Assembly (NCBI RefSeq): GCF_034350045.1
Contig: NZ_CP133781.1
Coordinates: 310,001 to 374,000 of the forward strand
Reading direction: 5' to 3'
From: Pseudomonas sp. CCI4.2
GTDB taxonomy: Bacteria; Pseudomonadota; Gammaproteobacteria; Pseudomonadales; Pseudomonadaceae
Length of the DNA stretch: 64,000 nucleotides
Position numbers and translations under genes: made by a program. Under the pieces are notes generated by a model. The model saw only the letters and a program-made list of their open reading frames with translations. It was not told the DNA's origin and ran no database searches. Position 1 is the stretch's first letter, and each line of letters begins with the position of its first letter. Below, one piece after another: positions 16,916-24,899 of this stretch.

Positions 16916-17557
16916 TTACCAGCGAAGCCAGCGCGGCCCGAGTAACGCGCCGATAGCTGCCGGGACCAACATGCCCAGCAAATACCAGGCACCCCAAAAT
17001 GGAACTTCCATTTCTGGGCAATGCAAACAATAGGCAAGCGTAGCCATCGCACCGGCCAGCAATCCGCCACAGGCACCTGCCAATGCCAGGCGCGTGGGCG
17101 CGGACCCGCGTAGGGCCCAGAAAACCGCGATGAAGCCCGGAATCGACAGCAGGGTAATGTTCAACGCGCACACCCGCCATGTCTTGCCAAGGACAATTTC
17201 GACACGCTCACCGGGCGCAGCAGTCAGGAGAACATAGAGGGTGCCGACCCACACCGCTGCAACCGCCGCAACGATCAGGCGTTGTCCCGAGCCAGCCGTT
17301 ATCCCAGGTCTTGCCAGCCGCACCACGGTACTTAGCGCACCGATCATCAGGCACAAAGGAAACGCTATCTTCGCCCAGAAGACTGGCGTTGCCGACACCT
17401 CAGCCAGATCTGGGCGAATACCCAGCTTCATCGCCACCAGCAAAGTAGCCGCCGCTAAACCGACCAATACAGCGACGCCGAAGCGTTTGGCCAGCGTATT
17501 CCGGTCGACTGGGGTAATGCCCGAGGCGAGCATGGTAATAAAATCATCAGTTTTCAT
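16916..17557 (-). CDS. nrsF: Membrane anti-sigma factor NrsF (DUF1109)
   Basis: A 213-residue integral membrane protein with about six hydrophobic helices, of the DUF1109/NrsF family. In Caulobacter NrsF holds sigma factor SigF inactive at the inner membrane until metal or chromate stress releases it. Conserved cysteines are visible in LAYCLHCPEMEVPFW, which are thought to sense the signal. Its ATG overlaps the sigma gene stop (ATGA), so the two are co-transcribed and translationally coupled. It controls the divergent bufferin operon by inference from gene order and promoter sequence. Confidence 0.9.
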   Translation of the reverse strand: MKTDDFITMLASGITPVDRNTLAKRFGVAVLVGLAAATLLVAMKLGIRPDLAEVSATPVFWAKIAFPLCLMIGALSTVVRLARPGITAGSGQRLIVAAVAAVWVGTLYVLLTAAPGERVEIVLGKTWRVCALNITLLSIPGFIAVFWALRGSAPTRLALAGACGGLLAGAMATLAYCLHCPEMEVPFWGAWYLLGMLVPAAIGALLGPRWLRW

Positions 17558-18126
17558 CGTGCACCTATAATCCTCGCCGCCAGCGCCTTGAGCCCGCGAT
17601 GTATGCCTACCTTTACGGCGGACTCCGACAAACCTGTCATCTGTGCGGTTTCAGTCACCGACAACCCTTCAAGCTTCACATGCACGATGGGTAGACGCTG
17701 ACGCTCAGGCAGTTGCTCCAGCAACTTGCTCAGGTCGCGACTGGCCTGCGCGGGCTCAAGCTCGGGCTCGGCAAATAGCTCGGACACATCGTCGAGACAA
17801 TCGTTGAACACCTCACGGCGTGACCGGCTTCGAAAAAAATCAGTGAGCTTGTAGCGCGCAATAGCAAAAACCCACGCTGTCAGAGGCTGATCGGCTCGGT
17901 ACGTATGGCGCCCATTGTGAACAGCGAGCAAAACCTCTTGCAGCAAATCCTCGACTTCATCAGGTTGTCGTTGAAGTTTCGCTCGCAAAAAGCCACGTAA
18001 ATGACCGCTTAACTCAGACAGGAATACGCGATAAGCCCGTTCGTCTCCGTTTAAACCGGCGAGGAACACGCTTTGGAGATGGAGCTCCCGGCTGCGCAAC
18101 GTATTGTTATCTGTAGTTCGTTCCAT
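17554..18126 (-). CDS. sigF: ECF sigma factor SigF-like
   Basis: A 190-residue ECF sigma factor. Region 2 spans HLRGFLRAKL ... VEDLLQEVLLAVHNGRHTYR ... TAWVFAIARYKLTDFFRSRSRRE; region 4 spans LEQLPERQRLPIVHVKLEGLSVTETAQMTGLSESAVKVGIHRGLKAL. The pair with NrsF identifies it as the SigF type. A minus-strand GTAACC-N16-CGAA motif lies at 18142-18117, which would place transcription initiation inside the frame begun by ATG 18126; the real start may therefore be downstream (a TTG at 18099 or GTG at 18069), or this motif is not its promoter. Divergent from bufA, which has the same motif. Confidence 0.9.
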   Translation of the reverse strand: MERTTDNNTLRSRELHLQSVFLAGLNGDERAYRVFLSELSGHLRGFLRAKLQRQPDEVEDLLQEVLLAVHNGRHTYRADQPLTAWVFAIARYKLTDFFRSRSRREVFNDCLDDVSELFAEPELEPAQASRDLSKLLEQLPERQRLPIVHVKLEGLSVTETAQMTGLSESAVKVGIHRGLKALAARIIGAR

Positions 18127-18142
18127 CGTCCGCCCTGGTTAC
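18117..18142 (-). promoter_or_regulatory. SigF-type promoter facing sigF-nrsF
   Basis: On the minus strand GTAACC (18142-18137), exactly 16 bases, then CGAA (18120-18117). It is the same bipartite motif as upstream of bufA and implies autoregulation, but it overlaps the annotated sigF start codon. Confidence 0.5.
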
Positions 18143-18275
18143 ACGAAGGGTAAATATATTTCATACCTGCATAACGGCAATGCCAGTAACGGGCAGCGGA
18201 TCATGCTTGCGTTGAACGGCGTAAGGCAATCAGCGGATTTATTTTCACGCACCTGAGAAATTTTTTGCGATTGCT

Positions 18276-18301
18276 GTAACCGGATATGAACAGTCAGCGA
18301 A
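18276..18301 (+). promoter_or_regulatory. SigF-type promoter of the bufferin operon
   Basis: GTAACC (18276-18281), a 16-base spacer and CGAA (18298-18301). As I recall, GTAACC-N16-CGAA is the motif described for Caulobacter SigF-dependent promoters. It lies about 75 bases before the bufA start. Confidence 0.8.
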
Positions 18302-18377
18302 CTACCTTTCGGATCGCAAGCACAGCGCACTTTCGCACTGACACGACGACCGCTCATTATTGTCCGGAGAAATAACC

Positions 18378-18650
18378 ATGAACACCCTGAAACTTGCCGC
18401 CCTCGCCGTTGCTTTCTCTTCCTTCGCAGCCGGTGCTATGGCCGCAGAGACCCCTGCTGCTGCTGGCGCCATGGAAAAATGCTACGGCGTCTCGATGGCC
18501 GGTCATAACGATTGCAAAGCCGGTGCAGGCACTACCTGTGCAGGCACCGCCAAAATGGATTACCAGGCCAACTCTTGGAAAAACGTTCCAGCGGGTACGT
18601 GCACGTCCATCAAGACCCCAAAAGGCATGGGCACTCTGACACCTATGTAA
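18378..18650 (+). CDS. bufA: Bufferin precursor peptide BufA1 (DUF2282)
   Basis: A 90-residue precursor of the bufferin family, ribosomally made and modified copper-binding peptides of the periplasm. The start is ATG 18378 with CGGAGA upstream. Residues 1-22 form a Sec signal peptide ending AMA. The mature part has the four family cysteines: Cys35 in EKCYGV, Cys46 in NDCKAG, Cys54 in TTCAGT and Cys75 in PAGTC. In characterised bufferins the two inner cysteines become thiooxazole rings that chelate copper. It heads the operon bufA-bufB-bufC-doxX, under a SigF-type promoter. Confidence 0.9.
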   Translation: MNTLKLAALAVAFSSFAAGAMAAETPAAAGAMEKCYGVSMAGHNDCKAGAGTTCAGTAKMDYQANSWKNVPAGTCTSIKTPKGMGTLTPM

Positions 18651-18678
18651 CTTCTGCACCACGGGGCACACGCCAATC

Positions 18679-19533
18679 ATGAAGAATCAATTCCAGATGG
18701 GGGCCGGGCTCGGCCTCAAACCGGTTCACTACCAGGACGCCCTCGACTGCACGGTTGAGGGGCTCTGGTTCGAAGTTCATCCGGAAAACTACATGGTCGG
18801 TGGTGGCCCCCGCTTGGCGTGGCTAGAGGCAATTGGCAACCGGCACCCGCTGTCATTACACGGCGTATCACTCTCGCTGGCGGCCGATTGTCCGCCGGAT
18901 GCAGAGCACTTAAAGCGCTTGAACACGCTCGCTGATCGCATTCAACCCGCCTTGATTTCCGAGCACCTGGCGTGGTCCGCCTGGCGCGGTCAATACCATC
19001 CTGACCTGTTGCCATTTCCCCGCACAAGCGAGGCATTGCAGCGCATAGCAAGCAATATCCACTGCACACAAGATGCCCTTGGACGTCGTATTGCCATTGA
19101 AAATCCGACCCACTATTTACACCTTGCTGGTCATGACTACAGCGAAGTCGATTTTCTGACTGAATTGAGTAAAAGGACTGGCTGCGGCTTGCTGCTGGAT
19201 GTCAATAACGTACACATCAGCGCCCACAACCTGGGCTTCGATGCGGCAACTTATCTGGATGCTTTTCCGGCCACGGCAATCATGGAGATACATCTGGCCG
19301 GGCACACTGAGGATCCGGGAAATTCAACGTTATTGATCGATACTCACGACGCGCCCATCGCTGAGGATGTCTGGTCTTTGTATGAACGCTTGATTAATAG
19401 AATCGGTATGCGCCCCACATTGATCGAACGTGACGACCATATCCCTGCTTTCGATGTTCTGCTCGCCGAACGCGACAGAGCGCAATCACGCCTGAATCTT
19501 GGGCAAAGCCTGCAACGGGGGCTGGCGATATGA
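18679..19533 (+). CDS. bufB: BufB, DUF692 multinuclear non-heme iron oxidase
   Basis: A 284-residue TIM-barrel enzyme of the DUF692/MNIO family, which uses a cluster of two or three iron ions to oxidise cysteine residues of a precursor peptide. Metal-ligand motifs are visible: WFEVHPENYM, LSLHGVSL, LISEHLAWS, IAIENPTHYL, LLLDVNNVHISAHN, EIHLAGH and the DTHDAP and LIERDDHIP acid/histidine pairs. It follows bufA after 28 bases and overlaps bufC by four bases. The substrate is the bufA product and the partner that presents it is BufC, by analogy with Caulobacter and Bordetella. Confidence 0.92.
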   Translation: MKNQFQMGAGLGLKPVHYQDALDCTVEGLWFEVHPENYMVGGGPRLAWLEAIGNRHPLSLHGVSLSLAADCPPDAEHLKRLNTLADRIQPALISEHLAWSAWRGQYHPDLLPFPRTSEALQRIASNIHCTQDALGRRIAIENPTHYLHLAGHDYSEVDFLTELSKRTGCGLLLDVNNVHISAHNLGFDAATYLDAFPATAIMEIHLAGHTEDPGNSTLLIDTHDAPIAEDVWSLYERLINRIGMRPTLIERDDHIPAFDVLLAERDRAQSRLNLGQSLQRGLAI

Positions 19534-20294
19534 AGCCATCCCTCGAACACTTTCAAGATGCGTTCGTAGAAGCACTCTACGGTGCCGATTCATCCGAGAT
19601 GCAAGCGCTTACCCAACAGCCCGGTTTTGCGGTTTATCGCAATACAGTGCTCAAAGGTGCAACCGACGCGTTGCTCGCCAACTTCCCGACCATAGAACGA
19701 CTCGTGGGCACCGACTGGCTCCGGAGCGCCGCCGCAATCCATGCCCGAATTTCGCCGCCAACGGACGCCCGGTTGTTGCACTACGGGGCCGAATTTCCGC
19801 ATTTTCTCGACGGCTTTGAGCACGCACGAGAAATGCCCTATCTGGGCGACGTCGCCCTTCTAGATCTGCTGTGGACACACGTGCATTGCGCCAAAGATGA
19901 ACCCGTCTTGGAAATGAGTACCTTGGCCCAACTGTCGCCGACAGACTTGGCCAACAGCCGACTTACACCCCGTGCGGCTTGCCGCTGGGTTTGGTTACCT
20001 GACTGTCCGGCGTACACGATCTGGCGTGTCAATCGTGAACAGCTGGAGATGCCTGACGAACTCACCTGGCAGGGCGAAGGTGCGCTTCTGACGCGCAAGG
20101 TTGGCGGCGTTCATTGGCAGGCTGCCAGTGCTGCCGAATGTGCCTTTCTCGATGCGTGCGCGGCAGACCTGCCCCTCGATAAAGCTGCCGATCGAGCCAG
20201 TGCAGTCGAGCCTGACTTGAACCTGGAAAACCTGATCATCCGCTTGGTGAGCGCTGACGCATTCGTCGCGGCGAATTCAGGTCGACCTTTCTAA
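19530..20294 (+). CDS. bufC: BufC, DUF2063 partner protein
   Basis: A 254-residue protein with an N-terminal DUF2063 domain (QDAFVEALYGADSSEM ... FAVYRNTVLKGATDALLANFPTIERLVG). These proteins are annotated as putative DNA-binding but act as RiPP partner proteins that bind the precursor and deliver it to the MNIO enzyme. Its start overlaps the bufB stop as ATGA, which supports a stoichiometric complex. No signal peptide is present, so modification happens in the cytoplasm before export of the bufferin. Annotation rests on domain and gene order. Confidence 0.9.
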   Translation: MKPSLEHFQDAFVEALYGADSSEMQALTQQPGFAVYRNTVLKGATDALLANFPTIERLVGTDWLRSAAAIHARISPPTDARLLHYGAEFPHFLDGFEHAREMPYLGDVALLDLLWTHVHCAKDEPVLEMSTLAQLSPTDLANSRLTPRAACRWVWLPDCPAYTIWRVNREQLEMPDELTWQGEGALLTRKVGGVHWQAASAAECAFLDACAADLPLDKAADRASAVEPDLNLENLIIRLVSADAFVAANSGRPF

Positions 20295-20325
20295 AAACGT
20301 ACCTACGTAACCGATGGAGCACCTC

Positions 20326-20799
20326 ATGGACGTTATCCACACCCACCCATCTGCTGTCGATAGATCCCTGCGTGGACTCTGGAACCGCGTCGCAGGCCGA
20401 CTGGAGTCGCTGATTGGCGATTCGCTGTTGGCGTTGATAGCTCGTCTGTCGATTGCCGCTATTTTCTTTATGTCAGGACGAACCAAAGTCAGTGGCTTTC
20501 TGACGATCACACCAAGTACCTACGAACTGTTCCGCACGGAATACGCCCTGCCGTTGATCTCTCCAGAACTGGCTGCGCACCTTTCAGCCTACAGCGAGCA
20601 CTTGTTTCCGGTGCTTCTGGTGCTGGGGTTGTTTTCCCGACTGTCAGCGTTGGCGTTGCTGGGCATGACATTTGTCATTGAGGTGTTTGTGTACCCTGAC
20701 GCCTGGCCGACGCATCTTTCCTGGGCGGGTCTGCTGCTGCTCATCGTCGCGCGTGGCGCAGGATCACTTTCGCTGGATCGACGACTGGGCATCCGATGA
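20326..20799 (+). CDS. DoxX-family membrane protein of the bufferin operon
   Basis: A DoxX-type inner-membrane protein with four hydrophobic helices ([19 protein letters not shown], then [30 protein letters not shown] and [14 protein letters not shown]). I choose ATG 20326 because GGAG lies at 20316-20319; the ATG at 20314 overlaps that site. A DoxX gene closes the homologous operons of Caulobacter and of the gold-induced gig cluster of Cupriavidus, so a redox or membrane role in bufferin function is expected but not defined. Confidence 0.88.
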   Translation: MDVIHTHPSAVDRSLRGLWNRVAGRLESLIGDSLLALIARLSIAAIFFMSGRTKVSGFLTITPSTYELFRTEYALPLISPELAAHLSAYSEHLFPVLLVLGLFSRLSALALLGMTFVIEVFVYPDAWPTHLSWAGLLLLIVARGAGSLSLDRRLGIR

Positions 20800-20842
20800 T
20801 CCGTCATTGGCGAAACCCAATGGGAGGCCTCTGGTGTAGAAT

Positions 20843-20925
20843 GCCGCCTTGGGTGTCGCCGCAAAATCGCGGTAGGCAGGTTTAATTATGCGTAGGTCGG
20901 GCCGCCACGCGGAGCTGCCGTGCCT
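20843..20925 (+). ncRNA. Candidate nhaA-I (lithium) riboswitch
   Basis: The leader of nhaA has conserved-looking blocks GGGTGTCGCCGC, GCGGTAGGCAGG and GGGCCGCCACGCGGAGCTGCC. GGCAG (20875-20879) can pair with CTGCC (20915-20919), and TAGGCA (20873-20878) with TGCCTA (20921-20926), which would cover the ribosome site GGAG (20911-20914) and the start codon. The nhaA-I RNA class, shown to sense Li+, has this placement and these blocks as I remember them. A covariance-model match would settle it. Confidence 0.6.
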
Positions 20926-22134
20926 ATGAGTTCTGATCCTTCGCGTGTTCGTAACACCCAAGAGCCTATTGAATCACCCTCCGCCCTGGCGTTTATCTCT
21001 CGTTTTTTCGCCGCTGAGTCAGCAGGTGGCTTGATCCTGATGGCCTCTGCTCTGGCGGCGCTGATCGTGGCGAACTCGCCTTGGTCTGCCGTTTACTTTT
21101 CGACTCTGCATATCAAAATCGTGGGGCTGTCGATTGAGCACTGGGTGAATGATGGCCTAATGGCCGTCTTCTTCATGTTAGTGGGTCTTGAGATCAAGCG
21201 TGAAATGCTGGCCGGCCAGCTGTCAAGTTGGAGCCAGCGCGCGCTTCCCGGTTTCGCCGCACTGGGCGGCATGGTGTTTCCTGCGTTGATCTACCTCGCC
21301 GTCAACTGGGGCAACACCCAAACCATGGGCGGCTGGGCCATTCCTGCAGCTACCGACATCGCGTTTGCCTTAGGCGTACTGTCGCTGCTCGGCAAGCGCG
21401 TTCCCCTTTCCTTGAAAATCTTTCTGTCGGCGTTAGCGATTCTTGATGACCTCGGCGCCGTACTGATCATTGCCCTGTTCTATACCAGTGGCCTGTCCAT
21501 CAGCATGCTGCTGGCATCACTCGCTGTTATCGTTTTCCTGGTAATACTCAACCGCTGCGGCGTGAGAAGACTTCTTCCCTATTTGGTAGCTGGCGCCCTG
21601 CTGTGGTTTTTCATGCTTCAATCTGGCATCCATGCAACCCTGGCGGGGGTTATTCTTGCCCTTTGCATTCCGCTGGGCGATCCAAATAGCGAGCGCAAGT
21701 CGCCCCTTCTTTACCTCGAAGAAAAAGTGCATCCATGGGTCGCGTTCGCCGTGGTGCCCATCTTCGGCTTTGCCAATGCCGGCGTATCCCTTGCTGGTAT
21801 TTCGCCCAATAATCTAATCGACCCAGTACCGCTGGGGGTCACTTTAGGGCTATTGGTAGGCAAGCAGCTTGGGGTATTCGGGCTGGCAGCACTGGCCATT
21901 CGATTAGGTTTGGCAAAGCTTCCCGAAAACTGTGGCTGGTTTCAGTTGTATGGGATCGCCCTTTTGTGCGGTATCGGATTCACGATGAGCCTTTTCATCG
22001 GGGCGCTGGCATTCTCAAGTGCTCCGCATCTGGTAGATGAGGTGAAGGTAGGCGTGCTTATGGGCTCGATTCTGTCCGCCATTTTGGGGGTTATCGTTCT
22101 TTTGCGGGCCGGACGCTCAAAGACCGTCGCTTGA
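20920..22134 (+). CDS. nhaA: Na+/H+ antiporter NhaA
   Basis: NhaA exchanges sodium or lithium for protons across the inner membrane, protecting against Na+/Li+ and alkaline stress. The 404-residue protein shows the family motifs [22 protein letters not shown], the [15 protein letters not shown] segment and [19 protein letters not shown] with the paired ion-binding aspartates. It starts with GTG 20920 or ATG 20926, both after GGAG. The leader looks like a Li+ riboswitch, which would explain its regulation. It ends directly against the convergent molybdenum hydroxylase gene with no gap. Confidence 0.95.
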   Translation: MPMSSDPSRVRNTQEPIESPSALAFISRFFAAESAGGLILMASALAALIVANSPWSAVYFSTLHIKIVGLSIEHWVNDGLMAVFFMLVGLEIKREMLAGQLSSWSQRALPGFAALGGMVFPALIYLAVNWGNTQTMGGWAIPAATDIAFALGVLSLLGKRVPLSLKIFLSALAILDDLGAVLIIALFYTSGLSISMLLASLAVIVFLVILNRCGVRRLLPYLVAGALLWFFMLQSGIHATLAGVILALCIPLGDPNSERKSPLLYLEEKVHPWVAFAVVPIFGFANAGVSLAGISPNNLIDPVPLGVTLGLLVGKQLGVFGLAALAIRLGLAKLPENCGWFQLYGIALLCGIGFTMSLFIGALAFSSAPHLVDEVKVGVLMGSILSAILGVIVLLRAGRSKTVA

Positions 22135-24420
22135 TCAGATTCCGTGTACGTCCGGCGCCTGCAGCGCCAGCTTCAACCGCTCCCCGGTCAACGGCGTGTT
22201 TCGAAGCCGCTTACCCGTCGCGTTGGCTATGGCGTTGGCTATGACGGCGGACGTTGGGCCTTGCGACGCTTCGCCAACCCCGAGGAACGGCATGCCAGGG
22301 CGGTCGATCATATGAACCTCAATCGACGTAGGCACTGACGAGAAACGCAAGATCGGGTAAGTGCTCCAATCGTAGCTGGTGATGTTTTGCGCGTTCCAAG
22401 TGGTTTGCTCGAACATCGCCCAGCTTGCGGCTTGAATGATGCCGCCCTCGATCTGATTACGCGCGCCATCGGGGTTGACCAACTGCCCGCAATCACACGC
22501 CGCAACAACCCGTCCTATCTGCACACTCCCGGTTTTCGGTTCCACCGACACTTCCATCGCAATGGCAAAATACGCCATCAGGTTCTTGTATTGGGCGAAC
22601 GCAAAGCCGACGCCGTGTCCGGTGGGCAGCTTCACGCCGGGTTGCCAGCCAAACTTTTGCGCGGCCAGCGTAATGACGTCGCGCCCTCGTGGATCGTGGA
22701 GGTGCGCCAAGCGAAACGCCACCGGATCAGCGTTAGCTGCCAATGCGAGTTCATCCATGAAGCTCTCGATGCTGAAGACGTTGTGGTAAGCGCCCAGCGA
22801 ACGCATGGCCGATACCCTGATCGGCATCATCGGCAGAAAGTGGTACTGCACCCGCAGATTGGGCAGGGTGTACAGCGGGACACTGTTGCGTTGGCCGTCG
22901 CCTTCGGGCATTGGGATCGGTTGGGGCGGTGCGGGGGTAAATGGCTTGGACAGCAGCGAAGCCGGGATAAAACGCCCGGCGTTCGCGATGCGGAAATTGT
23001 GGGTGTTGCTCCAGACCTCAAAGGTCCAATCAACGATTCTTCCAGCGGCGTCGAGCGAAGCGGCAACCTCTGTAGTCATGGCCGGACCGAACGGCTCGCC
23101 GGTATGTTCTTGCTCGCGCATCCACTGCACGCGCACCGGACGTCCGGGTAATGCGCGTGCAATCAATGCAGCATCAGCGGCAACGTCGTCGGCGCCGTTA
23201 TGCCCGTAACAGCCGGAACCTTCGACGTGAACGCAGCGGATGTTCTGGAGCGGCATCGACAGCATTTCCGCCAAACCCGCACGCATGGGGTAAACGCCTT
23301 GAGTGTGGGTCCAGACCGTGAGCTGGTCACGGTCGAGGTGCGCCACTGCGCAAGACGGTCCGATGGAGCCGTGGGTCAAATACGGTTTGCTGTATCGCGC
23401 ACGCACGGTTTTAACCGCTGGCGCGGCAGGACCGTGCTGATCAGCGACCGGTATTTCCTGAATCGGAGAATTGATCAAGTGCTGATGAATCGTCGTCTGA
23501 TCAGCCAGCGGCGGACCGAGTGTCCAAGTGGCGGCGGCGGTCAATGCGCGCATTGCCAGAATGGCTCGCCACTCATCGTCTGCCACCACCGCCAAGTAAT
23601 TACCGTCGCGCACGACCTTGATCACCCCCGGCATCTTCTCTACCTCGCGGGTGTCGAGGCTGACCAAGGTCGCGCCAATCGACGGCGCACGCACCACCCG
23701 CGCATGGAGCATGCCGGGCAGGCGCATGTCCTGCACGTAACTGGGACCGCCCGTGACCTTGCCGGGAATATCGACTCGGGGCATCGATTGGCCGATGACG
23801 GCAAAGGTTTTCGGATCGTTCAACGCGGAAACAGCGCTGGCCGCCTGGTGCAGTTCGACCCGCCCCACCACCTCGCCGTAACTGATACGACGGCCGTCGA
23901 ATGAAGTGATGATGCCGTCTTTCACAGCTAACGTCTCGAGGTCGACGTCCCACTCGATAGCGGCGGCTTGCACCAACAGGCTACGCACTTGAGCGGCTGC
24001 GTGGAAGATCGCCGTGCCGCTGTCGGCAATCGAATGGCTGCCGGCGGTGTAGCCTTCGTTCGGGGTTTGGGCGGTATCGGCCGTGATTAGTCGCAGGGTA
24101 TGTGGCGCGACGTCCAACTGCTCGGCGGCAATCTGAATGAGTGCCGTGCGGATGCCGGTGCCCAATTCAGCTTTGCCGGTAAACACCGTGATCTGCCCTT
24201 GCCCATCGATCTTGATCCACGCATCCAGGTTCGGCTCGGTCTTCAAGCTACCCGGCAGGCTCGGCGTGCTGGTGGTGAACGTCCCAGCTTCGGTGGTCGA
24301 CGTTACGGCGAATACCCGGGAACTCGCCAGCAATGAAAAACTGACCAGCAGCGAACTGGCAACTAAAAAGTGCCTGCGGCCGGGATTGCTCAATACGTCT
24401 TGCGCGTCATCGGGCCTCAT
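22135..24420 (-). CDS. Molybdopterin-binding subunit, xanthine dehydrogenase family
   Basis: The large catalytic subunit (761 residues) of a periplasmic molybdenum hydroxylase related to isoquinoline 1-oxidoreductase beta subunit and membrane-linked aldehyde dehydrogenases. The N-terminus NPGRRHFLVASSLLVSFSLL is a twin-arginine signal, so the cofactor-loaded enzyme is exported folded. Molybdopterin-binding segments include GKAELGTGIRTALIQIAAEQL, MRSLGAYHNVFSIESFMDEL and FLGVGEASQGPTSAVIANAI with the catalytic glutamate. It is the last gene of the operon cytochrome c - [2Fe-2S] subunit - large subunit, overlapping the previous gene by four bases. The substrate, an aldehyde or N-heterocycle, cannot be read from sequence. 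Confidence 0.9.
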   Translation of the reverse strand: MRPDDAQDVLSNPGRRHFLVASSLLVSFSLLASSRVFAVTSTTEAGTFTTSTPSLPGSLKTEPNLDAWIKIDGQGQITVFTGKAELGTGIRTALIQIAAEQLDVAPHTLRLITADTAQTPNEGYTAGSHSIADSGTAIFHAAAQVRSLLVQAAAIEWDVDLETLAVKDGIITSFDGRRISYGEVVGRVELHQAASAVSALNDPKTFAVIGQSMPRVDIPGKVTGGPSYVQDMRLPGMLHARVVRAPSIGATLVSLDTREVEKMPGVIKVVRDGNYLAVVADDEWRAILAMRALTAAATWTLGPPLADQTTIHQHLINSPIQEIPVADQHGPAAPAVKTVRARYSKPYLTHGSIGPSCAVAHLDRDQLTVWTHTQGVYPMRAGLAEMLSMPLQNIRCVHVEGSGCYGHNGADDVAADAALIARALPGRPVRVQWMREQEHTGEPFGPAMTTEVAASLDAAGRIVDWTFEVWSNTHNFRIANAGRFIPASLLSKPFTPAPPQPIPMPEGDGQRNSVPLYTLPNLRVQYHFLPMMPIRVSAMRSLGAYHNVFSIESFMDELALAANADPVAFRLAHLHDPRGRDVITLAAQKFGWQPGVKLPTGHGVGFAFAQYKNLMAYFAIAMEVSVEPKTGSVQIGRVVAACDCGQLVNPDGARNQIEGGIIQAASWAMFEQTTWNAQNITSYDWSTYPILRFSSVPTSIEVHMIDRPGMPFLGVGEASQGPTSAVIANAIANATGKRLRNTPLTGERLKLALQAPDVHGI

Positions 24421-24899
24421 GACGGCGCCTGCGCATTAGTCGCCGCGTTTGCTTCAGCCACCTCATGGACCGCTGCAAGAATCCGCATGTGCGTACCGCA
24501 TCGGCATAGGTGGGGTTGCAGGTGTTCGCGAATGTCCCCGTCGCTGGGCGTTGGCACTTTGTCGAGCAGTGCCTGGGCGCGCATCACCATTCCGGCAATG
24601 CAGTATCCGCACTGCGCGGCTTGCTGGTTGATAAATGCCTGTTGCAACGGACCCGGATGCTCGACAGTGCCCAAGCCCTCGATGGTGCGAACCGGCCGCT
24701 CGCCCACCGCCGACACCGGCAATAAACATGAGAACACCGGCTTATCGCCGACGATCACGGTACAGGCACCGCACTGACCCAAGCCGCAGCCAAATTTGGC
24801 GCCGTTCAGTTGCAACTGATTACGCAGCACGTAGAGCAGCGGCGATGACGGATCGACATCAATCGTGTGCTGCACGCCGTTCACAGTAAGCGTGGTCAT
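24417..24899 (-). CDS. [2Fe-2S] subunit of molybdenum hydroxylase
   Basis: A 160-residue iron-sulphur subunit that passes electrons from the molybdenum centre. The N-terminal plant-ferredoxin cluster is bound by Cys38, Cys43, Cys46 and Cys58 (CGLGQCGAC then C). The C-terminal helical domain binds a second cluster with Cys97, Cys100 (QCGYC), Cys132 and Cys134 (CRC). It has no signal peptide of its own, so it is probably exported by hitch-hiking on the twin-arginine signal of the large subunit. It overlaps both neighbours by four bases, which fits tight coupling. Confidence 0.95.
   Translation of the reverse strand: MTTLTVNGVQHTIDVDPSSPLLYVLRNQLQLNGAKFGCGLGQCGACTVIVGDKPVFSCLLPVSAVGERPVRTIEGLGTVEHPGPLQQAFINQQAAQCGYCIAGMVMRAQALLDKVPTPSDGDIREHLQPHLCRCGTHMRILAAVHEVAEANAATNAQAPS

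Noticed and set aside
22387..23904. Long plus-strand frames opposite the molybdenum hydroxylase gene
   Set aside because: They are antisense frames caused by high-GC codon bias; their translations lack family features.
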